Part shown: positions 1 through 10,890 of the stretch, in pieces
Layout of the letters: every line of letters starts with the position of its first letter
Position numbering within the stretch: position 1 is the stretch's first letter
Assembly (NCBI GenBank): GCA_027922465.2
Contig: BQMF02000167.1
Coordinates: 62,001-126,000, forward strand
Direction: 5' to 3'
Origin: Turritopsis dohrnii
Taxonomy: Eukaryota > Cnidaria > Hydrozoa > Anthoathecata > Oceaniidae
DNA: 64,000 bases
The notes under the pieces: generated by a model
The model's database searches: none
What the model was told of the DNA's origin: nothing
The model's input: the letters and a program-made list of their open reading frames with translations, nothing else
Position numbers and translations under genes: made by a program

Positions 1-283
1 CACATTTGCTGCTACCGTTTTGCGCCATCTGACTCTTGTTATGTTTGATTACGCCTTACTCAGATTACAGATTTCCAGGACTTTCAAGAAAACCTTCTTC
101 AACCTTAATGATGAAAAACTGAAGGAAACCAGTATATATTTTTATTTAAACGAAGGGGAGTATTTCAAAAGAGAAATTTTACAACTCATCAAGCCAACAT
201 TAAAATGTTTTCATTTGTCTCATCCTACATTCATCTTTTGTTCCTATGTTGATCCAGAATTATTATCAGAATAAAGTTACAGA
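1..283 (-). repeat. Orphan fragment of the FB-element core
   Basis: Positions 89-283 match, in reverse complement, the middle of the foldback elements annotated below (compare 32660-32850 and 61330-61520), including the block gatgaaaaactgaaggaaac. Neither palindromic arms nor GTGAC ends are present, so this is a broken copy or one cut by the window edge. Positions 4-40 are nearly identical to the reverse complement of 47688-47723, a short repeat shared with another decayed region. Confidence 0.6.
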
Positions 284-301
284 ATGCTTTACACGAGGGA
301 T

Positions 302-474
302 CGTGTGATTGATGGAAAGCACGTTGCTATCAGAAAGCCACATAATGATGGTTCATTCTACTACAATTATAAACATAGGCATTCTATTACTCTAATGACA
401 TAGCTAGTCTCTATTACAGGTGCCTTTACGTCGATGTCGTCTTTAAGGAGAGTGTTAATGATTCCGGTGTTACT
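302..474 (+). pseudogene. PIF/Harbinger transposase fragment (DDE nuclease)
   Basis: The translation from 302 reads [18 protein letters not shown] followed by a [10 protein letters not shown] block. This is the first catalytic-aspartate motif of Harbinger nucleases (IDGKH, then Y-x-NYK-x-x-HSI). After a stop near 401, a shifted frame at 421 gives LYVDVVFKESVNDSG, the second catalytic aspartate region. Only about 57 codons survive, with one frameshift and a stop, and the third catalytic residue is absent. It abuts the FB-core fragment at about 284. It differs from the Harbinger nuclease at 17940-19229 and is a separate, older copy. Confidence 0.7.
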
Positions 475-934
475 TAAAGCCACAAATAATATCTTAGTCT
501 GAATACCAGAGGAGGATAAGCTACGAAATGGTGTTAGATCCAAGCCTCTGAATTAGGAAAAAAGACTGAGAGCAAAAAGATGCCGTCTTATTTGAAAATA
601 TCCGAAGTTCATTAGCAGAGTCACAACCAAATGTAATCAAAAAGAAAGTACAGTACACATCTGTTAATTCGAACACTCAAGGGACCGAAAAATTTGTTCG
701 AATTGGCGAAAGTTCGAATTATCGGATAGTTGGGAAAAATAAGAATTCTGACAGAATTTCTCAAAATTCTTTGCTAAGAAAAGCTAAAATGTAAGTAATA
801 GAATTTATTACAATTTTTAAAAGTAATCTCTGTTTGCTTCAACGCCTGAAAAAATTGTGTGTCTAGGATCCAAGCAATGTGATTTACATAGGATTGAACA
901 AGCTCCCCATCTTTTGAAAATAAGGAGAATCGTT

Positions 935-2071
935 TTAATAACTCCACCATTTTTGTAAAAGTTCATTTTGGACTGGGCATGCATCTTGGAATGCATCTTC
1001 TATACCCATAGCATCTGCAATGATTTGCGCTTCAGGAAATAAATTGCCTGCACAACTGCGTCATCAACATCAGTGAAAGAAGAGGCATCCATTGTGTCAC
1101 AAAGAAGATCGGGTTGGACTGCAGCAAGATTTTCCCTCTCTTCTTCCAAGTCTTTTAATGGGTTATCATATTCAGCAATAGGTGCATTCCGGTTTTCAAT
1201 GCTTGGTCTGAGAAGTGGTATTTGGTTGGAGGAAAAACAACTTTGTGACTTTTAGATTTTCAATTTCGGGATGTGCTGGGATATTGCCGATTATCAATGC
1301 AACATGTCTTCCTTCAGCAAGAAATTTCTTGTCCATATCTCTGACCTATTCTTCAAACAACACGCAATCCATGCAGCTTTAACGTTGATTTGTGTAGTGG
1401 CATGGCAAAAACTTGATGTTTTTGAAGCACCGTGGATTTCTGGCCTTTCCAACAACGAACATGAGTAACTTTTCTCCAAGTGCATTAGCTTCTGCCAACC
1501 CAGTAATGCGAATTTTACTCAACTTTCCGCCAGAACATTTCTCAGATTTGAATTGATGCATCGTATGTGGAAGGTATTGGTAAAACAGTCCAAATTCATC
1601 TACGTTATAAATGTTCTTCAGCTGTAGTTTGATAAAAGAGTGGGAAGAGAGTTTTCCTATGTAGTTTCGTTCCTTCCAGCGACGTAGCCAGCCATCTGAT
1701 GCCTGAAAGTTTTCAGCATTTAGTTCCTTGGCTTTTTCTTGGATCATGGCTGCAGATAGCGGAACATTATAACTTCGCAGGCTTTTAAACCAATTCACAA
1801 CAGCCTTGTTTACCAATTCAAAGCTACCTGTTCTAAACTTTTATCGTTAAGCGTTAAGCTCCCATTTCTAGTGAACCCATAAGTTTCTTTTTGTTCTTGG
1901 CCCAAGTTGAGAAAGTGTTTTTGGTACATTATATTTTGAAGCTAAATCTTTATTACTCATGCCCTGTTCAAGACCATCTTTCTTGCACGTTGACAGCAAA
2001 CGAGAAGAAGTGAGAAAGAAGAATGAAAGAAAAACATTCAAATTTTCAAAATAGTTTCGATAATCAAACAA
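935..2071 (-). pseudogene. Pogo/Tigger transposase, decayed
   Basis: Read on the minus strand, an N-terminal psq/CENP-B-like helix-turn-helix is visible (LEQGMSNKDLASKYNVPK). It is followed by a second DNA-binding half (FQASDGWLRRWKERNYIGKL) and the DDE domain: IYNVDEFGLFYQYLP holds the first catalytic Asp, KSEKCSGGKLSKIRITGL and KARNPRCFKNIKFLP follow, then LIIGNIPAHP where the family normally has a second Asp. Several frameshifts and stops (near 1480, 1340, 1210 and 1050) break the frame. The C-terminal part (EAQIIADAMGIEDAF) lies at about 940-1010. DNA-binding and DDE parts are in normal family order. It diverges from the HIRAN-like gene across a gap of about 36 bp. No functional copy is present. 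Confidence 0.85.
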
Positions 2072-2352
2072 TTTCGGAATGGAACGTTTACAACACTCTC
2101 CAAAGCCATGGATTATGAGATAGAAGAAGAGCTACCAATTATTGTACTCAAGGAATACGTAACGTCTTCGTATATTAAGGTTACCATGCTTATATGGAAG
2201 AATGGCAGCCAAACATTGTAGAATTTCCGGAGAGTCGTGTAGAATCAGAAAATCAATTTGACAAATACGCTGTTGCAGTCATACAGAACAACGTCGTGGT
2301 TGGACATTTGGCAAAACGAAATAAAGGTCGCTTTGCAAAAACAATCTCATTT

Positions 2353-3530
2353 GTGACTGTCCAGGGGATTTTGATAACAAACAATAAAACGTTTTTTAAA
2401 GGAACGTTGCAAAAACAATAGAAAAAAATGTTTAATAACGTTTTTATAAAAACGTTTAAACGTTTTTGCCAGAATTCAAAAACGTTTCAAGAATTCGAAA
2501 GAGAAAACGTTTAAACGTTTAAACGTTTTATCATTGAAAACGTTTTATTGTTAAAAACGATGCCTCATAATAAAGAGCTAAAGAGCTCTTTCTTCGGCTG
2601 CTATTGAGCAAGGAAGACGGAACTATAGGCCGGTTTTCACATCGTTCGCTGTCGTCGCACGTATAAGCGAACTAATTTTTGATTTAGATTTGAGTTGAGT
2701 CGAATGAAGTGGAAACTGGCCTTTAGTTGAATTTTCGGGAGGTTTAACTTCAGCAAGTCATACGGCCGCTGCCGTTGATTGGGCGAATCAAAAAATTGTG
2801 AAAGTGAAATGTCTCTAAAAACAGAGAAATTAAGGTTTATCCAGATCTGTTTCTATAAAAATTAGCCGTTTTCAACTACTTTCACCGAGTGAAAATACAT
2901 CTTTATGAAAATAAACATAAAACTTTTCCCCGAGGATTTACTAAAATAGCAATTCTATCAAATTCGTTCTATTATGGAATCAATAGAATTATAGCGGATG
3001 GTTTCTATTTGTGGAAACTTTGAAAACAGCTGTTGTCTCTTTAATCTTTAAAATGAATGAGAACCAGGTATTCTAATATACTTACATGTGTTACCTGCAA
3101 ATGCATATTTAAAAAAGTACACACTTGAAGAACATTGACGTCATTAAAATAAATCAAAACAAAAAAACGCACCTTGTTCATTAAAAATCAAAATAAAATC
3201 AAAGAATTATGAAGTAAAAGATGAAAAGTTTTTTAATTATAACTGGTTTTAATAACGAACTTTCCAAAAATGGCGCATACGAATGTGAAAAATTATAAAC
3301 AAACTGCTGGACAGTTCTTCAAACGAAACTTGTTTACGTTTGCAGAGAAATGCAACGATACCAAAATCCGCTGGACGGTTAAAGTTGAAAATGTTTTTTG
3401 TAAAAAAAATTTTATGAAAACGTTTATAACATTGCACACATAACAAGAAAGAATTTTTCAACAAAATGAAAAACGTTTAAACATTTTTAAACGTTTTATC
3501 GTTTGTTATCAAAATCCCCAGGACAGTCAC
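2353..3530. mobile_element. FB1 foldback element, AAACGTTT subfamily
   Basis: Terminal inverted repeats GTGACTGTCCAGGGGATTTT and its complement are flanked by a 4-bp duplication ATTT (2349-2352, 3531-3534). Both arms (about 2390-2540 and 3405-3505) are arrays of the palindrome AAACGTTT and variants. The core is homologous, in reverse, to the other FB elements (gaaaccgtccgc block seen as gcggatggtttc near 2994, and gaatgagaaccagg near 3057). A near-identical longer relative is FB8. No transposase is visible, so it is non-autonomous. It interrupts the HIRAN-like reading frame. Confidence 0.85.
2625..2728. repeat. Small MITE-like inverted repeat inside FB1
   Basis: A segment of about 100 bp begins ATAGGCCGGTTTTCACATCG and ends with the imperfect complement of that motif (GTGGAAACTGGCCTTTAG). 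The same segment occurs in FB8 at about 40135-40238, so it was present before those copies separated. It has no coding potential. Its end sequences and flanking TA/TAG suggest a Harbinger-type MITE, but the duplication cannot be fixed. Confidence 0.45.
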
Positions 3531-3927
3531 ATTTATTCTTCAAGAAAGCGATGACAATAACTACAAAGTAGAAGTAACTGGGAAAAGAGTTAATCTTGGT
3601 AAAGAAGGACTCCAAATACCTTTTAAATTTCATTTTACTGGGAATTACCAACTTATTGAAAAGTTGAAAGAAATTTTAACACCATAAGAAAAATGTCTTC
3701 ATTTTAACTATAGTTTTAGTTAATAGTGCGCAAAAGTTCCGAGCGGTTTTTTAGCTTAGGGACCGAAAAAACTGTTCGAATTAATGAAATGTTCGAATTA
3801 ACAGAGTTCGAATTAAGCGGCACAAAATATAAGACTTTATTAGAACAAACTTAAAGGACCGGAAAATTTGTTCGAAATAAAGAGTGTTCGAATTAAACAG
3901 CATTCGAATTAACGGATGTGTACTGTA

Positions 3928-4803
3928 ATTGATATAGATTTAACCAACTAATGAAATACGAGTTTTCCATTCTCTTTCTGTCCCACATTCTGATCTTTTC
4001 AGCAAATCTGGGCTGGAGAAATATAAAAGTATACTGGCTACGCACAGGTTTAGTTTAGGAATTTCCCATTATAATGAATTGGGTATGATAAAAACAATAT
4101 GGATGTTCTTGGCAGGAGTTTAAAAATCCCAAATCAGAAAACACTTTTTTCACAAGAATTTATTTTTGTGAATTTGAAAAAAATCAAATTATTCGCGAGA
4201 AAACAGGCGAAATTTTCTTCCCAAGAAAATTCTTTCCCTTAAGGTAATGCTCTTACTGTGTAAAACCTTGCTGATACCATGCTCTAAAATGGCAACATAG
4301 CAAAAAGGGGCTTGAAAGGAGGACGTTTAGTCAGAAAACTTCTAATCATTGCGAGTCCCAAGAAATGGTAACAATACTACAACCACTGAAAAATCTGTTA
4401 AAGAAAATTTCAAAGATTTCTTTTTTACTGAAGCAGCACATTGGCAGTGGGAGCAGGGTAGAAATAATTTTATCAATGAAATGTAGTTTAAAAAAAAAAA
4501 GAAAAAAAAGTTAATTAACCATTATCTATAAATCATATCTTTAAAAGAACATGAAACTCAATTTGGATATAAATTGTTGAGTTTCAAACTGTTAAAATGT
4601 TAATCAGGTAAAAACTCTTAATGTCTATTTGTTTAGTAAATCCATGTAGCATAATAAGTCATAGTGTTGGTGGTTGAGGGATATCCGGAGGTGTGTAATA
4701 GCTAGACTAAAATTAACACAAACCAAGTACTACAATAACTGTCAACAAGGACTGCAAATACACCCCCAAATTCAACCAAACACTACAACAAATTGACTAA
4801 GAG
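3928..4803. other. No gene recognised
   Basis: This AT-rich stretch contains a poly-A run at about 4490-4510 and no recognisable coding block or inverted-repeat element on either strand. Confidence 0.5.
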
Positions 4804-5060
4804 CTAGACAAACAACTGTTGTGATAAGTAGCGAATAGAGTCACTTGAAAAATGGAAGAAAAGAGGGTAAGGATCACTTGACTTACGCCCTAAAATTTGT
4901 ACAGCACTATCTGATACTCTAGATGAAGCCACTGAAGAAGCCTCTCCAATCCTGAAAGAATGTACGTTAATGCCGGGTATATAAGGCAAACACCTCCAAA
5001 GGAGAATTAAAGTGTCACTGTGAGTAAGAAAACATTTGTTTCGTACGGAAGCCGAAAAGG
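4804..5060 (-). pseudogene. Tyrosine recombinase C-terminal relic
   Basis: On the minus strand the frame reads SDTLILLWRCLPYIPGIN, then VHSFRIGEASSVASSRVSDS, then AVQILGRKSSDPYPLFF. The HSFR is the H-x-x-R of tyrosine recombinases. The following A-S-S-V-A, V-S-D-S-x-x-Q-x-LGR-x-S-S pattern fits the recombinase C-terminus of DIRS-type or Crypton-type elements. The nucleophilic Tyr expected about 10 residues after LGR seems replaced by Phe (PLFFHF). Only the last third of the domain is present and no start is visible. It is a dead remnant; DIRS and Crypton cannot be told apart here. Confidence 0.65.
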
Positions 5061-5180
5061 GTTAATCGACATTTCTCAGCAGGATCTACATTTCAAAGTT
5101 CAAATCCGTGTTTCAAAGTTTTTATATCCGCGTTTTAAAAACCGGTAGCTTTACGAAGCCGGTTTTTAAAAAAAAGTAAA

Positions 5181-6390
5181 ATGGCAGAAACTTGTTGTTA
5201 TTGCGGCCAATGTGGCAATAAGGTCACCAGAAAATTTTGTGTTAAATGTGGGTTGAAGAAAGAACCACTCGAAGCACAAAATAATTGTCCAGCAACCAGC
5301 ACATTTGAAGAGTTTTTGTCTCAAAAAGAAACCGAGAGATCAGGGTTTTTTTGTAAAAAATAGAAGTCCAGACAACCTCCTGAAGAAAGTGGTGGTGGTG
5401 GTGAAAGCAGCAAGAAGACTAGAAAATCTAAGTTTGCAAAACTTAACTTCAAGGTACAACCTGTGATAATTAATGTGGGCGTTAAATCATCAACATTCTA
5501 CAGACAAAGAGAGGAGTTATCCAGAGAGTTTGAAAAAGAAACACGTGTCACCAGTCAGCAATAGGTTTCAAGAGCTACCTAATCATACATCTTCTTCCAC
5601 ACGTACTTCTGCCGTTCCAACCGTACAACAAAATGTCAGTTTGAATAAAGAAGCAAAGGTATTATGTCCCATCAGTAACAGGAAGTATCCTGTATCTATT
5701 ATTGCGGAACATGTTGATAATTGTGCATCAAGAAGTCAAAGTGCTTTTATATGTATTCTGGATTTATATGAAGAAAAAAACATTGAATCACCCACAGAAT
5801 TACCTGAAATGGATCCGCATGTCAATATGGATAATAATGCAATATTAACAGCAGTTACTAAAGCTATAAAAACTGTCAAAGTGGATATGAATAATGTAAT
5901 ACAAATACATGTTCTCAGAGGACAGTGCTTTAGTGGCTTTCTTAAAATGTTTTCTAAGAAGTGGAATAGAAAAAAGATTGGATGTCAGTACAAGACCACT
6001 TTCATTGGTGAAGCTGGTAAAGAGAGATTTTTATTCAGGTATTAGCTTTTATTAGCTAGTTTAGCTTACCTATTTAAATCCTGATTTGAAGATTACTTGC
6101 ATTTGGGTTCTATCTTACATCAGTTGTCTGTGCCTTTAGTTTCTGTTTTATTTTCTGTCTGGGGCAGTGAGTTAAAATGAAATGAATTGTCAGTGCTATG
6201 TTGTTGTCTCAATACATTTGTAACAAATGTATGTTTTTGTCCTTTTTAGAAGCTTTAAATGAGATCAAAGAACAATACTTTACTGGTTCAGATGAGAATG
6301 GCCATGAACCATTTTGTGGTATGGTTAGTGTAGCTGATGGAACAGCTTTTAACAGAACTAAATGTAAATGTTTGCCAATGGTTAGTATAT
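5181..6390 (+). pseudogene. Zinc-ribbon / UBZ / HECT-like protein, broken
   Basis: ATG at 5181 opens a frame with an N-terminal CxxC pair set (CCYCGQCGNKVTRKFCVKCG), a zinc-ribbon-like segment. After frameshifts around 5360-5470 the frame from 5473 contains VLCPISNRKYPVSIIAEHVD followed by NC, the C-x-x-(C)-H-x3-C arrangement of a UBZ-type ubiquitin-binding finger. A block starting VIQIHVLRGQCFSGFLKMF and ending KTTFIGEAGKERFLFR resembles the start of a HECT ligase domain. A donor-like GT at 6039 and an acceptor-like AG at 6248-6249 suggest an intron; the next exon (EALNEIKEQYFTGSDENG) continues the HECT-like part, but the phases do not join cleanly. The HECT catalytic Cys region is absent. 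FB2 cuts it at 6391. Such UBZ-HECT (G2E3-like) proteins are multi-copy in cnidarians, often TE-linked. Function here is not supported. Confidence 0.5.
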
Positions 6391-8218
6391 GTGACTGTCC
6401 ATGGGAAAAAAAGTACATTCGATTTACCGATATTTACAAATTACTGGTAATTTTACCGGTAACTTAAGATTTTTTTTAGCGATTACCGGTAATTATAATT
6501 TTTTATCGATAAATTTACCGCTTTACCGGTAATTACCGGTATCGTAATGTAATGTAAAAAAATACCTAATGTGATTTACCGGTAGCGTCTCAGACGTAAG
6601 GTAAAGTGGCTAATCGATAGCGATAACATGTTTTCGAAAATGTTAATGTTTGTTTATACTTATTCTGCCATTTTTAAGACTCGGTCAAGTCATAAATTAC
6701 CTAATCGTTGGTTGTTCAAATGTGTTTCTTTCTTGTTTTTATTCATGATGAAGTAATTGACGTCATTAAACTCTGAAACAAAACAAATCACCTGCTCATG
6801 AATTAGACGGTTTAAAAGAAATGATGATGTGTTGAAAATTTATTAATGATTTCTTTCTTCATAGGTTTAAATCTTCCATTTAAAATAACTGCGTTATTCA
6901 ATTATTATAATAAACAGGGAAATTTTTCTAACAGCCCTTTGGTAATCTATACTCTTTTTATGTATATATTACAGGTAACATTCGCTTGTGTATCAAAATC
7001 AACTCGTTACCTGTTTCTCATTCAGCTGAAAATAAGAGATACAACAGTTTGTTCGAAATTTGGCAATAATAAAAACCGTCCGCTCTAATTCTATTAAGTT
7101 ATTTTTGTAAATCCCAAGACTAAAACTTTTATTTTTATTTTCCTCAGGGAAAGTCAGCTGAGACTTATTTTTATTCAACAGATATTTCGCCTTCAACAAG
7201 TGGAGATGTGTCCTTAAAGAATCAATCATATCGCAACGTTTTTAGTGATCTTTACTGACTTTTGTAACTTTATTCAGATAATATTCTGATAAAGAGTGAA
7301 TATGGGAAAAGACAAATGAAAACATTTTAACGTCGGCTTGACAAGTTGCAAAAGTTCTCTTTTGAAATACTCACCTTCGTTTAAACATTAATACTACCTG
7401 TCTCCTTCAGTTTTTCATCATAAGTTTACGTGGAAGATTGTCTGAAAGCTGTGTATACACAGGGCTCCAAAACTCTCCCATGTCCTGGCTGTAAAGCTTG
7501 CGTGGGTGCGCACTCTTCTCGCAGTAGTCAATGCTTGATGATGGACAGTCGGAAAACCTGTGGCAAGGTTCCAAATGGTAGTTTCTCTGTCTGTTCGAGT
7601 CTCATTGTCATACAACAGTCGAGCATAAAAGTGTTAGCATGAAGTGATGGAACCGACGTAATTTTCCTTGTACAACCTTTCGAAGACCTTTACTGCAATA
7701 GCATTAATATTTTAGTCGAAAGATCCTGGAAACTAAATGCTAAAATTTGGCTTCATGCTACTACAAAAACATGTATACGAGAAAACATTAGGAAGATCAT
7801 TTATTTTCTTTGCATTGCATATTCATCTAAAAACATTCGATTACTGAACATTCGATGTGAATTCTTTGACAACTTTTAAGGAGGTAAAATGATTTTCAAA
7901 TTATTACGCTACGGTAACGTATAACACCAAAACGATAACTTAGGCATAATAGCTCTTAAAGCTAGCTCTTTTTTCATTTTAAAAACTATCATAGTTCACA
8001 CTTTACCAATAAAATTGGATCGATTTAGATTTACCGGTAAATTTACCGATAAAAGTATTGATCAATTTGCCTACCGGTAATTACCGATAATATAATTAGT
8101 TTATCGGTATAATGAAAATTTTACCGGTAAAAATATCGATACTACATCTTTAACGGTAAAAATATCGGTATATTTTACCGGTAAAACGAAATGTACTTTT
8201 TTTCCCATGGACGGTCAC
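6391..8218. mobile_element. FB2 foldback element, TTACCGGTAA subfamily
   Basis: Inverted ends GTGACTGTCCATGGGAAAAA (left) and the complement of GTGACCGTCCATGGG (right) are flanked by ATAT duplications (6387-6390, 8219-8222). Both arms consist of repeated TTACCGGTAA/ATCGATA palindromes (6420-6590 and 8028-8190). The core (about 7000-7870) is homologous to FB4-FB7 and FB10: gaaaccgtccgc-type block at 7070, aacgtcggcttgac at 7330, a splice-donor-like gagacaggtagtat complement at 7390, and a block at 7650-7870 shared with FB5. No transposase is seen. Confidence 0.85.
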
Positions 8219-9385
8219 ATATTATTTGGGAGAGTTTCAGCTGTCTGTTGTACCGACATCCTTGTTTGGTGCCGATGTTTCTCTTCACAAGACTGGTGAA
8301 AAATCTACTGTAGCATCAGAAATGAGGAAGCTCTATTCCAAAGAATCCGAAGAAGTGGAAAAAGGTGTCACCACTGACAATATTAAGAAATCGATGATCG
8401 AAACGTGTGCAGATTTCGCTAAAGTCTTTGTAGATCGAATACAACATGAATCTTTTGGATATGATGAAGTGAGAGTGGTGTTTGATCGCTATCTCAAGAC
8501 ATTGTTGAAAACACAAACAAGAATTGGCAGCACTGGAGGATATTCAACAGTCTATCAAGTGCGAGATGAGACCAAAATTGGCAATTTGGAAACTAAGAAA
8601 TTCTTGTCGTCAATAGAAAAGAAAAACGACCTTACAGTTTTCCTAAGCAAGAAAGTGGCTAGCGCTTTATCAAAGACGTCAATTCGTTATGTCATTGTAT
8701 ACAGCACCACTTGTGAAACAAACATTCCAGATCTTAATCCTGCTTTATTCTATCACAATCAAGAAGAAGCTGATACAAGTATTGTTTTGCATGCGCTTGA
8801 CATGACTCAAAGGAATCCCATTTTAAATCTAACAATACAGACACAGATGTTTTCTTCATTCTATTACATTATTTCGAGGACTTATGCAGCACAACTGTCT
8901 TCAGTACATGTGAACATGATATGCCTTTAAGAGCCTTGGCAGAGAAGTTGGGCAGTAATGTCCGAAAAGGTTTGCTTGGTTTTCATGCTCTCACTGGAAT
9001 GGATCAGACTGGGAAGTTCTTCGGTTTTTCAAAACTGAAATGCTGGGAAACTTTCATGGCTTCGTCAAAGAATACTCTAACAGCGTTTGGAAATCTTCAA
9101 GGAGACTGAAGAGCATTTTGTTAATTTTGTCTTACAACTTTACATGAAACAAAGGCCGTAGTCTGTGACAACATTTGGGGCTTTAAAGGGGAATTGAGGT
9201 CAAATTTTTGATATTGTTTTTTTTCGCCTAAAATATTGTGTGTGATGAGAGGATCACAAAAATATATATTTTGTGAATAATTTTTGCTTAATTAGCGAAT
9301 AAGAGCATTTTAAAGATTTTACTGGTATGACGTCATTGGTGTCATAGGTGTTTACAGTTTAGTTAAAGCGACGCGAAGCAAGAAC

Positions 9386-9825
9386 ATGTCGGAAAGCGTT
9401 TCATCACATTCTTCTGAACTTTCTAATATTTCTTCTGTTTCTGATGATTCTAATGGAAGTTATAGTGATGTTGGTGGATGCTATGAGTGTGAGCCAGAAT
9501 ATACAGAGGAAGAACTTAAGAAAATAGATAAAGAAATTATTAATGAAAATTCGAGTTCTGACGACGATTTGGATTCTAGCCGTTTAGAAAACCTTCACTG
9601 GTGCTGCTGTAGATGTTGCGTTATAGGTCTGACAATGACATTGAAAGAATGTACATGTTGTAAAGAATGTAATACTTTGAGTGAAAAATTGGAAAACCTA
9701 AATTGTATCACAGCCCACCCAGACTTTGAAACACTAATTCTTACTCCTGCTGTTCTTGAGCTTTCATTCATAAGACATAGACGTTATCAAGGCAACTTCA
9801 AGGACTTTAAAGAAATGAACCATAA
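9386..9825 (+). CDS. P2X7 intracellular 'ballast'-like acidic protein, exon 1
   Basis: ATG at 9386 starts a Ser/Asp/Glu-rich N-terminus (about residues 1-68), followed by a cysteine cluster WCCCRCCVIGLTMTL, KECTCCKEC, then LNCITAHPDFETLILTPAVL and FIRHRRYQGN. The order C-rich, CCxE/KC, C-x-x-x-HPDF, L-x-P-x-VLE, YR matches the zinc-binding intracellular ballast domain of vertebrate P2X7 receptors, which invertebrates also have in non-receptor proteins. No membrane segment is present, so this is not a receptor. The exon ends at 9825 on a strong donor (GTAAGTAG). The C-terminal ballast half should be in a downstream exon that is not seen before the opposing THAP gene and may be deleted. Seen: motifs and donor. 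Inferred: a partner protein of a THAP transposon. Confidence 0.7.
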
Positions 9826-9830
9826 GTAAG

Positions 9831-10482
9831 TAGAAATTTATTTTTTTGTCAAAAACATTGTACGTTTTTAAAGGAATGGTTATTTTCACATTATATTTCT
9901 TTTACATAATGTACATCAAAAATGTCAACAACAAAAAATATAGTCAAAATACAATGCGCTTCACAAAGAAAATGTTGAGTCAACAAACGAAATGTTGTAA
10001 GGCTCTATATACACATTCAAAAGAAAAAACTTTACATAAAGATTTTCCTCCAAGGTTAAAGCTAAAATTAAAATAAACATTTAAAAATAAACTAAATAAA
10101 TAAATAATTAAATAATTTAAATGCATTTCTAATTCAAGTATAAACATTTACATAAAACGTCAAAGCACTTTCTGGATAGTGTAGACCATCCCTTGATATT
10201 TTTCCTTTTTGATGTATCTCTTTGAGCATGGCCAAATGATTTTTCTTTTAGTGAACGGGGGTAAAGACGAAAAATGTTCTTTACAGATGCATGCAAATAA
10301 ACATTTCTTTACCCCCGGTTATGTTTTGCAATCTATTCACAAAGTTATGTTGAAAAAAAACTAGCAACGCAAAAACATAAGGAAAGAAAATGGCAAATAT
10401 CACAAGTTAAATCTAGCTAAAATATGTATTAAATAATATTAAATAATATGTTAAAGGTTTTGTGAATTTATTTACAACTTAC
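9831..10482. other. M1 interior, no recognised exon
   Basis: This lies between the two convergent first exons. It contains an imperfect inverted pair gggggtaaag / ctttaccccc (about 10257 and 10309) and AT-rich sequence. I see no downstream ballast or transposase exon, consistent with internal deletion. Confidence 0.5.
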
Positions 10483-10890
10483 ATGTGCATGTTGCAAATC
10501 CAAACTTCGCTTACGAGATGCTGATTGTTTGTTTGATATTGTAGTTCCATCGATATTTATTTGGTCGTATGTCTTGTGCGAAAATATCGTCGGTACAGCA
10601 CCTGGTTTTAACTTTTTTGAACTATGTCCATAATGTGGCATTAACTCATACTTCAAATCTCGCTCAAAGCATTCATCATGGAAATGATCATTGCAAAGTC
10701 GACGATTACTTGGAACAAAGTTGTTGATATTCCATTTTGCATTCCCCATATTATGTAACCAACGAATACATTGTGATCTGCATTTCTTTGGATCAGGAAA
10801 CCTGAAGTAACTCTTATTTTTGACTTTTCCACTGCTATTTGAACATCCACAAGCAAGACACGTAGAAATGTTGCCAGCGATGAGGATATA
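10483..10890 (-). CDS. THAP-domain exon of M1
   Basis: On the minus strand the frame is open from 10890 to a GTAAGTTG donor just past 10483. It reads TCLACGCSNSSGKVKNKSYF, RFPDPKKCRSQCIRWLHNMG, WNINNFVPSNRRLCNDHFHD, ECFERDLKYELMP and GAVPTIFSHK. This is a near-complete THAP zinc finger: the first Cys pair (C-x4-C), the invariant Trp in IRWLH, C-x2-H (LCNDHF) and a terminal AVPTIF. THAP domains bind DNA and occur at the N-terminus of P-element and Kolobok-type transposases. No ATG precedes the first Cys in frame before the stop at 10891-10893, so an upstream start exon or a mutated start is likely. Confidence 0.8.

Larger units (their letters stand above)
2108..3687 (+). pseudogene. HIRAN-like domain protein carried by the pogo element, split by FB1
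   Basis: ATG at 2108 opens a frame (MDYEIEEELPIIVLKEYV) that shifts by one base near 2180 into YHAYMEEWQPNIVEF and DKYAVAVIQNNVVVGHLAKR. FB1 interrupts it at 2353. The frame resumes at about 3535 with DNNYKVEVTGKRVNLGKEGL and KFHFTGNYQLIEKLKEIL, ending at 3687. The pattern YHxY-W-P, YAVAV-VVGHL, VTGKR-N-G-GL-IP matches the HIRAN-like proteins abundant in cnidarian and other invertebrate genomes. HIRAN domains in helicase-like factors bind DNA 3' ends; whether that applies here is unknown. It starts back to back with the pogo transposase inside the same inverted repeats, so it looks like cargo or a second TE gene. Other reading: an older host-derived gene fragment. Confidence 0.65.
649..3927. 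mobile_element. Tigger/pogo-type DNA transposon, TA target duplication
   Basis: The ends are inverted: CAGTACACATCTGTTAATTC at 651 and its near-perfect complement ending at 3925, each flanked by TA (649-650, 3926-3927). Further TTCGAAT/ATTCGAA motifs lie just inside both ends, as in pogo/Tigger elements. The element carries a minus-strand DDE transposase (935-2071) and a divergent plus-strand HIRAN-like gene (2108-3687). The second gene was split by FB1 after this transposon had arrived. Both genes are broken, so the copy is dead. Confidence 0.85.
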
